Source of the DNA: Fuerstiella sp.
GTDB lineage: Bacteria; Planctomycetota; Planctomycetia; Planctomycetales; Planctomycetaceae
Direction of reading: 5' to 3'
Assembly: GCA_029941865.1 (NCBI GenBank)
Contig: JAPYTO010000054.1
Span: 1-32,110, forward strand
DNA length: 32,110 bases
Shown: positions 1 through 8,347 of the stretch, piece by piece
How positions within the stretch are numbered: position 1 is the first letter of the stretch
Layout: every line of letters starts with the position of its first letter
Notes under the pieces: generated by a model
Told to the model about the DNA's origin: nothing
The model's database searches: none
The model's input: only the letters and a program-made list of their open reading frames with translations
Translations under genes and position numbers: made by a program

Positions 1-307
1 CTCACGTGCACGGCTCGCCCAAGGCGAGCGGGGGACGTCAGTCCCCTGATTCCCAGGCAGATTTCCACGCGGCAGTTGCCAGGACGCCGTCCGCAAAAAC
101 ATCCCCTTCACGACGCATGAGATCCAAACGTGGGCGGAAAAAAATCCGGGCACTCACGTGCACGGCTCGCCCAAGGCGAGCGGGGGACGTCAGTCCCCTG
201 ATTCCCACGCAGGTTCGACGCAGCAGTTGCCAGGAATCCACTCACGACAAAGACATTCCATACGAGAAACCATCCAGGTATCCGGGCACTCACGTACCCG
301 GCTCCCC
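1..307. repeat. Twin-hairpin repeat array, two full units and one broken unit
   Basis: Two units start at 1 and 153 and a third, truncated one at about 281. Each full unit begins with CTCACGTGCACG, followed by a first hairpin (GCTCGCC, loop CAA, GGCGAGC; 13-29 in unit 1) and directly by a second (GGGGAC, loop GTCA, GTCCCC; 31-46). A less structured tail of about 100 bases follows. The tail of unit 2 is diverged, and the third unit is lost in the first hairpin near 305. The same repeat flanks the RAYT transposase at 22.1-22.7 kb, so this is probably a REP/BIME-like element of that enzyme. No gene is credible here. Confidence 0.85.
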
Positions 308-371
308 GGACTGCTGTCACCGTTCCACGGTTTTATTTCTCATGTGGATCTTCTCTCCGCAACCAACATGG

Positions 372-3300
372 TTACTCGTTGCGCAACACCTTCACCGCGT
401 TCAATAGCGGCGTTCCCTGCTTTGACACCAACGCGATGGTGAGGTCGTCGGTGACCTTTACATCCTTGACTTCATGGATGACCGCCGTGGCTGCGTTGCC
501 GTCAACTCCTGCGAGAGTGACGTCCGTCAGAACTGTCTTTCCATTCAGCTGAACGTCAAACGTCGCTCCCTGATCAGCCGCTCGAACATCGGCAAAGTGA
601 AGTTGAACAGAAAATGTCGCGGGTGCATCGTCTTTGCCCAGCAGCGGCAGAGTTAATTCCTTCAGCCCGTTGGCCCATGACGTGTACAGCCACGGGGCCT
701 GGGCATCACCAAGCTCGGTCGCGTTTTCGTTAACGCTTTGATATCCGCCCTTGCTGGCGAACTGCGGCTTCAAATCCAGTTTGACGTCCAGAGACGTTTC
801 CTGATACGCCTTGTACCGAGGATATGACAACCACACCGTACCATGAGCATCCTTGCGATCGCCAGGCGCTCCCAGATTCAGGGCCAGATGCCGGACGGGA
901 GTCTTTGTACCGACCGAACTGTAAATTGCCCACGGCCGTCGGGCTTCACGCGGTTCCAGTACAATGGTGGAGGCGATGGAAAACAGGCACACGCAGCCAG
1001 CGCTGGCTTCGGGAATCATCACCAGCCCGTTGGCCGGCACGGCGTTGATCCAGCAGCCCAGACGATGACCGGCAAAATGACGCACGCCGGCATCCTGTTC
1101 CAGATCCATAAAGCCGGTGAAGCCGGAACGGAACATGATCATACCGGAATCCGCACCTGTCAGCATGCCGCAATGGTGACCGGTCCGCATCATCGACCAT
1201 GGGACGTCCTCACCGGTGATGGGATGTTTTCGAGTCTGTTGCTCGCCGGTCTGCAGATCATAAATCCAGGGTTCGGCCAGGACTTTTTCGCCCACAATGA
1301 TCGGACGGTGACGGTAATTGGCGTCTTTAGCCCACAGCTTGTAGCCGTCGTCGGCGGACAGAGCGACCAGACGCCTGCGCGAAAACTCACCGGCGACGAA
1401 CTGCCTCCAGTAGTGGCCGTTGGCGTTGGCACCACCCAGGATCAACGTGTTGTTCTGATACATCAGCGTCAGCATTCCACCGCCGATGCCGATCTCGCTG
1501 CAGTCAGTAACATCGACAGGATGCGACCAGAGTTGCTTGCCGGTTCGTGAATCGATCCCCACAGCGCGACGCAGGTCAGCTGTCTTCAGGCGGTCTTCTG
1601 CGATCTCACGTTCTTTGCCCTCCAGCCCCTCCAGCGCCGTTTTGTCCTGTCGCAGGATCTCTGCGCGTTGTTCGCTGGTGATTGTGCTGTCAACGAAGAA
1701 CACACGTTTCGGGCCAATCGCGATTGTGCGATGCGAAATGCTGTCACCCTGATAATCCCACAGATGTTTTCCGGTCTTCAGGTCGATGGCGAAGATAGCA
1801 TCTGTGGCATCCTTCGTTCTGCGACCGCGGCGACGATTGCGGGCGTCGATATCTTCCATGACCGTGGCCGTGCCGAACAGCAGGCCGTCCTGAACGGCAA
1901 CATACGCCCACTGGTGCTTGCCGTCGTCACGAGATGCCGGCAGGCGATGGACTCGCAGGGCTTTGCCGGTGGCGGCATCCACTTCAAAACACTCGTCGCC
2001 GACAAAGTGGTACAACCGATCTTCCGTCGCCGCGAGATTGCCGGGGCTGACGTTCATAAAGACGCCGGTTCGAATCGCGTTGAGATTATCGTAATTCCAC
2101 AGGAACAATCCGTTGTAAGCATCATAGGCGCGGATGTTTGTTTCGCCCTGCACGAACAACCGACCACCGATCGCCAGTGGACCAACGGCACCATCGTGTC
2201 GATTGACCATGTCTCCGATGCCCGGATCACCATACCACAACACGCCCAGACCGCCTTTGACTCGCAGGTCGTCACTGACAGCCGTGTTCGCGGGGTTGCC
2301 ATACTGATGCGACCAGCCGCCGGCTCCCGGCAACATGCCGCGAGACAGTGTGGCCCATCCGTCCGCAGTTTTCTGAGTGACCTCAGGTGCCGTCAGAGTC
2401 TTCGACTGGCCTGCCTTTTCAACAGCCGCTGTCGCTGTGGCAGCGTTGCTTTGTCCCGGTTGCCCGAAGCACATGACACCGCCGGCCGGTTTCAGGTGGC
2501 GGACGACCAGTGCGGGATCCGATGGCGATTCGCCTGTCTTCACAAATCGGTCGCTGACGATCAGATTCGCAAAGTAGTTTGAATAGGGAATGTCGGCCAC
2601 GTCAAACTGATGGACGGTGACTCGACTGCCATAGACGCCCGCAGCGACCAGATTCGCTCGCGCCTTTGCGACTTTCTGTGCGTCTGATTCGACGACATAA
2701 ACTTCCAACTCACTCTGCCGCGCAATTTCGTACGCCAGCTGGCCTTCTTCACCATCGATCACCAGGCAGAATCCGCGCTGCACACCTGTCTGAGCGAGAA
2801 TTTCCTTCGCGGCCTGCTGGTAGGCTTCCGAAGTTGAAAACTTCGACGCGACGTGCGGCGTGGCTGCGGTGGTCCCGCCGCTGCCGAACGTGTGAATGCT
2901 GCCTTTGTCGGTTGACACGATCAGGTGACCATCGGCGACCGCCAGTCCACGCGCCCGACCATCAACTTTGGCCTGCCAGACAACGTCGCCTGTCTCGGCC
3001 GAGTACGCTGTGACCTTGTCATCACCTCCCAGGAATACAACATTCGGTGTAGCCAACAGCGCCGCATCGTCCAGCGTGTCTTTTTGCCAGGCGACGCCGA
3101 CGTCCGCGATCTTACGAATTCCATCGTTTGCGTCGGCAATCTGTTTTCGAATTCCTTCTGCTTTGACCTTGTCCTTTTCTGATCGCAACTTGCGAGACAA
3201 CGAGTAGATGTCCATTTCAAGTTTGTGTCGGGTGCGGCTGTTGACGGCATAATCCACTCGGTCAAGACGGGCCACAACAGTGCCGGTGGCCACGTACGCA

Positions 3301-4286
3301 GCGTCGTCAATGACCGACATTTGTCGACCGGCGAACCACCCGAAACCAACGTCGCCTTTTTCCTGAGTCATCGCCAGCAGGTGATGCGGGCCTCCGGAAT
3401 AAAGCTGACCATCGGCCAGTATCGCCTTCGTTCCTCCAATGACGCCACCTGCCGTTGAACGCCAACTGTGTGTTCGTTTGTGAACCAGCTTGCCGGTCTT
3501 GCGATCGAAAGCCGCGGGAAGTGTACGGCCTGACGGCACGAACAGTAGATCATCGCTGGCCAGTAAATATCCCTGAGGAGAAATGTCATTCCGCCCCGCG
3601 TCGCCAGCACTCAGGTTGTCCTGTTTCCAGATCACCGAACCGTCGTCTGCGTTCACCGCATACAGATAGACGTCTTCATGGGGAAATATTCCGGCGCCAA
3701 AAAATGCGACGCCATCGTCAACAAGCACGCCGGTTCGCACAGGCCACCGGGAAATTAATTCACCGCGAGCCAGCAGCCAGTCCTCCTCCGGACCTGCTCG
3801 GAATTGCCAGTGCAGTTTACCGCTGGCGGCATCAACGCAATAAACATGACCGTCGTCGGATCCAAAGTAGACGCGGCCATTCGTCACGGACGGTGCCAGC
3901 CGAATCGGAGCTCCGGTAAAGAACGTCCATTCCGTTGCGCCGGTCGCAACATCGACGCAATGCAGCTGGTCATCCGTCGCACCAAAGAACAGTTTTCCGC
4001 CCACGACCACAGGATGAAAGACATCGTCGAACTTGACACGGTGTCCCAGTATCTTGCCTTCCATTTCACGGCCTTCGCCGCTGGACCACGCCATTTCCGG
4101 CGGTGCGGGAGATTCGTATTTCCATGCCGCCTGCAGTGGAACCGCGATCTCATCACCGCTGGCGGCCGTTCGACCGTTGTTGCCTCGATAAGTGGGCCAG
4201 TCCGCTGCGTGGGAAAATTCATGCCCAACGGCAGACAATGCAATGAATACGATGGTCACAAGGCGACGCGACGGGAACGAAAGCAT
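372..4286 (-). CDS. Exported propeller / methyltransferase-like / propeller / malectin-like protein
   Basis: The chosen ATG at 4286 has an AAAGGAAACGAG ribosome site and gives 1304 aa; an upstream TTG at 4301 is less likely. A signal peptide (about 1-27, ending SHA-AD) points to export. Residues about 30-475 form a PQQ-type WD-like beta-propeller with repeated blades such as VYCVDAASGKLHWQF, interrupted by a charged helical insert at about 350-390. Residues about 490-620 resemble a class I SAM methyltransferase, but the glycine-rich motif I reads VIDGEEGQLAYE, so SAM binding is doubtful. A second propeller spans about 655-1100, with another helical insert near 865-905. The last 130 residues look malectin-like (VQLHFADV, FDVQLNG), which suggests carbohydrate binding. 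The gene at 27182-30226 is a shorter paralogue without this C-terminal domain. The biological role is unknown. Confidence 0.9.
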   Translation of the reverse strand: MLSFPSRRLVTIVFIALSAVGHEFSHAADWPTYRGNNGRTAASGDEIAVPLQAAWKYESPAPPEMAWSSGEGREMEGKILGHRVKFDDVFHPVVVGGKLFFGATDDQLHCVDVATGATEWTFFTGAPIRLAPSVTNGRVYFGSDDGHVYCVDAASGKLHWQFRAGPEEDWLLARGELISRWPVRTGVLVDDGVAFFGAGIFPHEDVYLYAVNADDGSVIWKQDNLSAGDAGRNDISPQGYLLASDDLLFVPSGRTLPAAFDRKTGKLVHKRTHSWRSTAGGVIGGTKAILADGQLYSGGPHHLLAMTQEKGDVGFGWFAGRQMSVIDDAAYVATGTVVARLDRVDYAVNSRTRHKLEMDIYSLSRKLRSEKDKVKAEGIRKQIADANDGIRKIADVGVAWQKDTLDDAALLATPNVVFLGGDDKVTAYSAETGDVVWQAKVDGRARGLAVADGHLIVSTDKGSIHTFGSGGTTAATPHVASKFSTSEAYQQAAKEILAQTGVQRGFCLVIDGEEGQLAYEIARQSELEVYVVESDAQKVAKARANLVAAGVYGSRVTVHQFDVADIPYSNYFANLIVSDRFVKTGESPSDPALVVRHLKPAGGVMCFGQPGQSNAATATAAVEKAGQSKTLTAPEVTQKTADGWATLSRGMLPGAGGWSHQYGNPANTAVSDDLRVKGGLGVLWYGDPGIGDMVNRHDGAVGPLAIGGRLFVQGETNIRAYDAYNGLFLWNYDNLNAIRTGVFMNVSPGNLAATEDRLYHFVGDECFEVDAATGKALRVHRLPASRDDGKHQWAYVAVQDGLLFGTATVMEDIDARNRRRGRRTKDATDAIFAIDLKTGKHLWDYQGDSISHRTIAIGPKRVFFVDSTITSEQRAEILRQDKTALEGLEGKEREIAEDRLKTADLRRAVGIDSRTGKQLWSHPVDVTDCSEIGIGGGMLTLMYQNNTLILGGANANGHYWRQFVAGEFSRRRLVALSADDGYKLWAKDANYRHRPIIVGEKVLAEPWIYDLQTGEQQTRKHPITGEDVPWSMMRTGHHCGMLTGADSGMIMFRSGFTGFMDLEQDAGVRHFAGHRLGCWINAVPANGLVMIPEASAGCVCLFSIASTIVLEPREARRPWAIYSSVGTKTPVRHLALNLGAPGDRKDAHGTVWLSYPRYKAYQETSLDVKLDLKPQFASKGGYQSVNENATELGDAQAPWLYTSWANGLKELTLPLLGKDDAPATFSVQLHFADVRAADQGATFDVQLNGKTVLTDVTLAGVDGNAATAVIHEVKDVKVTDDLTIALVSKQGTPLLNAVKVLRNE

Positions 4287-4656
4287 CTCGTTTCCTTTCA
4301 AGGGAGGCGGGCAGGGCGGGGCGACAGAACTAAAAAAGGCGAGTGGGTAGCCTGCCGAAGGTGTCTCGCCAGAACAACCGGATAGCCGTTATCTGACTTT
4401 CAATGACCATAACACGAGACGTTCGATGAAGACACCGTGACGCCGTTTTTCCACGGCGTCACCGCACGTTTTTCCCGAACTGGCAGCCACCGCAAGTGAC
4501 TCGCGAATTCGGGCCAGTCGTAAAAACCATCGGCGCAAGGCGGTTGAACGTCCCCACGTATGGTCGTACACTGTAACGGTCATCTCTCCATCTGTCCTAC
4601 CAATTGCGAAATGTTCGGCATTGCCGGCCACCATTCGCAGCACTGCGAGACTCGCC
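4287..4656. other. Divergent intergenic region
   Basis: This 370-base stretch separates the divergent genes starting at 4286 and 4657 and must carry both promoters. No convincing -35/-10 pair was identified. A perfect 10-bp palindrome lies at 4437-4462, and a weaker GGCGAG/CTCGCC pair lies near 4338-4371. No credible ORF was found. Confidence 0.5.
4437..4462. repeat. Perfect 10-bp inverted repeat between divergent genes
   Basis: GTGACGCCGT and ACGGCGTCAC are separated by the six bases TTTTCC. No T-tract follows on the plus strand, so it is not a classical terminator in that direction. It could be an operator for the divergent genes or a REP-type element. Confidence 0.6.
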
Positions 4657-6009
4657 ATGCCGCGTCATTCAGCCAGTTCGCGACTTGCTGCTTTCAGTCG
4701 TACATTTCTCTGCTTGATCGGTAGCGGTGGGCGCGCCTCGAAGGGACGTCGCACAGCCACTGCGGTGGCGCTGATGGTAATGGCCACCGCTTCACTGGCG
4801 TTGGCCTGTTCCGTGCCGGTCTTTCGCTACGCTCTGGAACACTGGCGGCCGGACTCGTACATCGCCTTCGTCTTTCACAGCGGCGACCTGACAACAGAAC
4901 AGCAGGCCGCAGTCGATTCGATGCAGCCGCTGGGCGCAGACGGAGGGCCGTTGACCAATGTCGCGGTCACTGTAATCGACGTGGCCGCGGACACAGATCC
5001 GGTCACGCAGAAACTGTGGCAGGATCATCAATCAGAGCAGTTGCCACGAATGGTTGTTCAGTCTCCGCCAAAGTGGGGACCACCTCAGACAATCTGGCAA
5101 GGTGAATTCAACGCAAAGAACGCCGCAATGGTGATGGATTCCCCGGCACGCGCCCAGATTGGCAAAAAGCTGGTCGAAGGAGAATCGGTCGTCTGGATCT
5201 TCCTTGAGTGTGGTAATCAAGACCAGGATGACAAAGCATTCGACCTGCTGACGTCAGAACTGAAGCGGTTGCAGTCCGAACTGAAGCTGCCGGAAATTGA
5301 AGAAGAGGATCTTGGCGATCTGTCGGTCAATCCGGACGCCCTGAAGATAGCGTTTTCTGCCGTTCGCATTTCGCGGGCGGATGCTGCAGAACGCGCGTTG
5401 GTCGAGATGCTGCTGCGAGTCGAACCGGATTTGATGGACGCCGAACTCAGTGGCCAGCCAATGGCATTTCCGGTGTTTGGACGTGGCCGGGCTTTGTACG
5501 CACTGGTCGGTAAAGGCATCGCACCGGATGTCATTGAGGACGCTTCGCAGTTTCTGACCGGTGCCTGTCAGTGTACCGTGAAAGCTCAGAACCCCGGCGT
5601 TGACCTGATCATGAACATCGACTGGGACGGGATGGTCATTCCGACCGAACCGTTGGACGAAGACCTGCCACCACTGGCGGGATTCTCCGGATTCGGACTG
5701 CCGGACGACGCCGCTGACAGCAATAGTGTCGACACCGCGTCGGCTGAAGAACCTGATGTGCTGCTGGCCCAGGCCAACGACGTGACAGATGCGGCACATG
5801 ATGACAGTTCAGGATCACAAGACGTGGTCGCGGCCAAAGAACCCGCTGAAGCAGGTGACGCTTCACAGCCGGTCGCATCGCCCGTGGCCGCCAGCGACGC
5901 CGTTGCGGCCCCGTCGGCCGGCATGGGACAGAATGTCATGTTCGTATTGATGTTTCTTGTTATCGGCGTTGTCGTCGCCTCGCTGTTTTTCATGCCCCGA
6001 ACGCGCTGA
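4657..6009 (+). CDS. Membrane-attached protein with CSVPVFRYALE motif, ABC-transporter partner
   Basis: This protein (450 aa) was not assigned to a characterised family. The N-terminal hydrophobic segment (about 32-50) ends at Cys51 in CSVPVFRYALEHW, a motif I recognise as recurrent in Planctomycete proteins. The Cys could be a lipidation site, although the preceding ALA is not an ideal lipobox. The middle has a PVFGRGRALYAL segment and a CQCTVKAQNPGVDL segment with a CxC pair. A disordered Asp/Glu/Ala/Ser-rich linker (about 345-420) leads to a C-terminal membrane helix (VMFVLMFLVIGVVVASLFFM). The gene lies 99 bases upstream of the FtsX-like permease on the same strand, so it probably works with that transporter. 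The start is uncertain: TTG at 4621 and ATG at 4774 are alternatives, and none has a strong ribosome site. Confidence 0.8.
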   Translation: MPRHSASSRLAAFSRTFLCLIGSGGRASKGRRTATAVALMVMATASLALACSVPVFRYALEHWRPDSYIAFVFHSGDLTTEQQAAVDSMQPLGADGGPLTNVAVTVIDVAADTDPVTQKLWQDHQSEQLPRMVVQSPPKWGPPQTIWQGEFNAKNAAMVMDSPARAQIGKKLVEGESVVWIFLECGNQDQDDKAFDLLTSELKRLQSELKLPEIEEEDLGDLSVNPDALKIAFSAVRISRADAAERALVEMLLRVEPDLMDAELSGQPMAFPVFGRGRALYALVGKGIAPDVIEDASQFLTGACQCTVKAQNPGVDLIMNIDWDGMVIPTEPLDEDLPPLAGFSGFGLPDDAADSNSVDTASAEEPDVLLAQANDVTDAAHDDSSGSQDVVAAKEPAEAGDASQPVASPVAASDAVAAPSAGMGQNVMFVLMFLVIGVVVASLFFMPRTR

Positions 6010-6068
6010 ACCGTTTAACCGACGTCTCTTTGCCCCAGAGAAACCGGGCCAACACCTTCCGGGCGTCA

Positions 6069-6088
6069 GCCCGCATCGGCATGCGGGC
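6069..6088 (+). promoter_or_regulatory. Hairpin in the leader of the ABC permease gene
   Basis: GCCCGCAT and ATGCGGGC pair perfectly around a CGGC loop, 20 bases before the ATG at 6109 and just before its AAAGGAA ribosome site. It could influence translation or mRNA stability of the permease relative to the upstream gene. No ligand-binding class is recognised, and it may be only a dispersed palindrome. Confidence 0.45.
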
Positions 6089-6108
6089 CGTCCCGCAAAG
6101 GAAATCTC

Positions 6109-7461
6109 ATGACTGTCTGGCGACTTGCCATCCGTGAAATCCGGCATCGAAAACTCAGTTTTGTGATGGGCGTCATTTCCGTCACCACCGCTGTGGCCTG
6201 CCTTGTTGGAGCCCAAACGCTGCTGCGGGCCGACCGCGTCATCACCGAACACCTGCTGCAGGCGAAGCAGTCCGAAGTCACCGAAGCGATTGCCGCCAAA
6301 GAGGAGTCGGTCAAACAGGCTGGCGTTGAACTTGAGGACGCCATGCGGAAACACATGAAGGGGCTCGGCTTCAACATCCTGATCATTCCTCAGGAACAGT
6401 CCCGGTCGGAAATGCTGCTGGACGGAATGACGGCCACAATGCCGGAAATCTATGTCGAAAAGCTGGGACAGTCCAAAATCGTCACCATCAACCATCTGTT
6501 GCCCAGCGTGACTCGGCGAGTTTCCTGGCCGGAACATGATCGGGACGTCATTCTGATCGGAACTCGAGGCGAAGTCCCCATTACGCACCGGGGCCTGAAG
6601 AAACCAATTCTGGATGAAGTCGCTGAAGGGAAAATGGTTGTCGGACATGAGATCCAAAAAGAACTGGGACTGAAAGTTGGCGACACCGTGACGTTTCAGA
6701 AAACGGAGTTTACGATCTCTGCCGTACATCCCGAACGTGGTTCGACCGATGACGTCACGATCTGGATTAATCTCAGGCAGGCTCAGGAACTGCTCGGCAT
6801 GCAGAATCTGATCAACGCGATTCTGGCCCTCGAATGTGATTGTGCGGGCGACCGCATCTCAGCGATTCGTGCAGAAATCGAAGCGATCCTGCCGGGCACA
6901 CAAGTCGTTGAAAAATATTCGCAGGCCCTGGCCCGCGCGGAGGCCCGCGCGAAAGCCAAGGAAACGGCGGAATCAGCATTGGCACAGGAAAAGGAATCCA
7001 GCCAGGCGATGTTGCTGCGTGAAGAACAAACGCGAAATCAACTGGAACAACAGCACGCCGGATTCGCCGCTGTTCTGGTTCCGCTGGTTCTTTTGGGATC
7101 AGCCGTGACAATCTTTCTGCTGACGCTGGCGAATGCTCGTCAGCGGACAGAAGAAATCGGAATTCTGCGAGCGGTCGGACTGAAAGCTCGACAGATCATC
7201 CAGGTCTTTCTTTCGAAGGCAGCGGCCATTGGTCTGGCTGGAGGCCTGCTGGGCATCGGCCTGGGCTTCTGGATCGGCTGGGCACTGGGTGGCCTGTCGA
7301 CAATCGGTCTGCCATGGCAGCAGTTGTTTGCCGAAGGCGACCTGCTGATAACAATCGTCGCGTCCCCGGTGCTGGCGCTCATTCTGACCGGAATCGCCAG
7401 CTGGGTGCCGGCGTTGCTGGCTGCTCAACAGGACCCTGCCGTCGTACTGCAGGGAGGATAA
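6109..7461 (+). CDS. ABC transporter permease, FtsX/MacB family
   Basis: The 450-aa protein has an N-terminal membrane helix (about residues 15-38), a long extracytoplasmic portion of the MacB-periplasmic-core type, and a C-terminal FtsX domain with three helices (about 323-350, 365-398 and 412-440). The FtsX domain contains the typical RTEEIGILRAVGLKARQI loop. Two charged helical stretches, about 45-85 and 265-320 (rich in Ala, Glu, Lys and Gln), look like coiled coils flanking the periplasmic core. Members of this family couple ATP hydrolysis in the cytoplasm to mechanical work outside the membrane, for example lipoprotein release or efflux. An AAAGGAA ribosome site supports the start. Its ATPase partner follows after 9 bases. 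The substrate cannot be read from the sequence. Confidence 0.93.
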   Translation: MTVWRLAIREIRHRKLSFVMGVISVTTAVACLVGAQTLLRADRVITEHLLQAKQSEVTEAIAAKEESVKQAGVELEDAMRKHMKGLGFNILIIPQEQSRSEMLLDGMTATMPEIYVEKLGQSKIVTINHLLPSVTRRVSWPEHDRDVILIGTRGEVPITHRGLKKPILDEVAEGKMVVGHEIQKELGLKVGDTVTFQKTEFTISAVHPERGSTDDVTIWINLRQAQELLGMQNLINAILALECDCAGDRISAIRAEIEAILPGTQVVEKYSQALARAEARAKAKETAESALAQEKESSQAMLLREEQTRNQLEQQHAGFAAVLVPLVLLGSAVTIFLLTLANARQRTEEIGILRAVGLKARQIIQVFLSKAAAIGLAGGLLGIGLGFWIGWALGGLSTIGLPWQQLFAEGDLLITIVASPVLALILTGIASWVPALLAAQQDPAVVLQGG

Positions 7462-7470
7462 AGAATCAAT

Positions 7471-8154
7471 ATGCTGCTTTCGCTTGATAGTGTTTCCAAA
7501 ACATACACAGACGCTCTTTCAACCGTCCATGCGGTTAACGACGTTTCGCTGCAGATCACTGAAGGCGAATTCGTTGCCGTTCAGGGAGCAAGCGGGTGCG
7601 GCAAGTCGACGTTGCTTCTGACCGCGGGCGGCCTGCTGAGGCCTGATTCAGGTCAGGTACAGGTAGACGGACAGGATCCCTACGCGTTGACCAACGATGC
7701 GCGAGCAGAATTCCGAGCGAGGACGATTGGCTTTGTCTTTCAGCAGTTTCACCTGGTGCCGTACCTCAATGTTCTGGAAAACGTTCTGGCACCCGCGATA
7801 GCAGTAGCGGGATCCGAAACGGAAACACGGGACCGTGCGCTGCAGTTGATCGAACGCTTTGGCCTGTCAGACCGTCAGCAGCATGTACCAGCCAAGTTAA
7901 GCAGTGGAGAACGGCAGCGAACCGCCATGGCCCGTGCTTTGCTGAATAAACCAAAACTGATTCTGGCCGACGAACCGACTGGGAACCTGGACCACCAGAA
8001 TGCAGACACCGTGCTCGGATATCTGGCCGACTTTGCGGCCGATGGAGGAGCCGTCCTGCTGGTGACTCACGACGACCGAGCCGTGGCCTGTGCAAAGAGT
8101 GTCATCCATCTGCAGAATGGCAGGATTGCCGAGCCGGTGGCAAATGCAGTGTGA
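7471..8154 (+). CDS. ABC transporter ATP-binding protein, LolD/MacB type
   Basis: This 227-aa nucleotide-binding subunit has every expected motif: Walker A GASGCGKST (39-47), Q-loop FQQFHLVPY around Gln91, signature LSSGERQR (143-150), Walker B LILADEPTGNLD with Glu168, and a switch His in LLVTHDD. The length and the FQQFHLVP and LADEPTGNLD patterns match the LolD/FtsE/MacB group, which pairs with FtsX-type permeases. The start lies 9 bases after the permease stop, with GGAGG overlapping the end of the permease gene, so the two are almost certainly cotranscribed. The LolD name is not assigned because a LolC/E role is not shown. Confidence 0.95.
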   Translation: MLLSLDSVSKTYTDALSTVHAVNDVSLQITEGEFVAVQGASGCGKSTLLLTAGGLLRPDSGQVQVDGQDPYALTNDARAEFRARTIGFVFQQFHLVPYLNVLENVLAPAIAVAGSETETRDRALQLIERFGLSDRQQHVPAKLSSGERQRTAMARALLNKPKLILADEPTGNLDHQNADTVLGYLADFAADGGAVLLVTHDDRAVACAKSVIHLQNGRIAEPVANAV

Positions 8155-8347
8155 TCGGTAAAGTTAACGGGCGTGGCGAGAATCCTGATCCGTCAGAGGA
8201 GGAGTCACGCCGAATGGTATTCCGCCGAAAACGACTTCCAACACTCTTCCTGCCCGCAACATTCATGACCACCCACAATCCGATATGAACATGGCAATTC
8301 AACAACCACCTCTATTAGAGTATCAACTCGTCTTGCGGAGACTTCGA

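Noticed and set aside
1-307. CRISPR-like array
   Set aside because: The period is about 150 bases, the sequence between the hairpins is itself conserved rather than unique, and no cas genes are present.
6-442. Several open frames at the left edge
   Set aside because: They translate the repeat units, so their peptides are repeats of the same palindromic DNA without ribosome sites.
843-2582. Long plus-strand frames of 235 and 304 codons
   Set aside because: They are antisense to the propeller gene 372-4286, which has clear domain motifs; they show no protein family features.
5863-6729. Minus-strand frame of 288 codons
   Set aside because: It lies antisense across the end of the 4657 gene and the start of the FtsX permease, both well supported.
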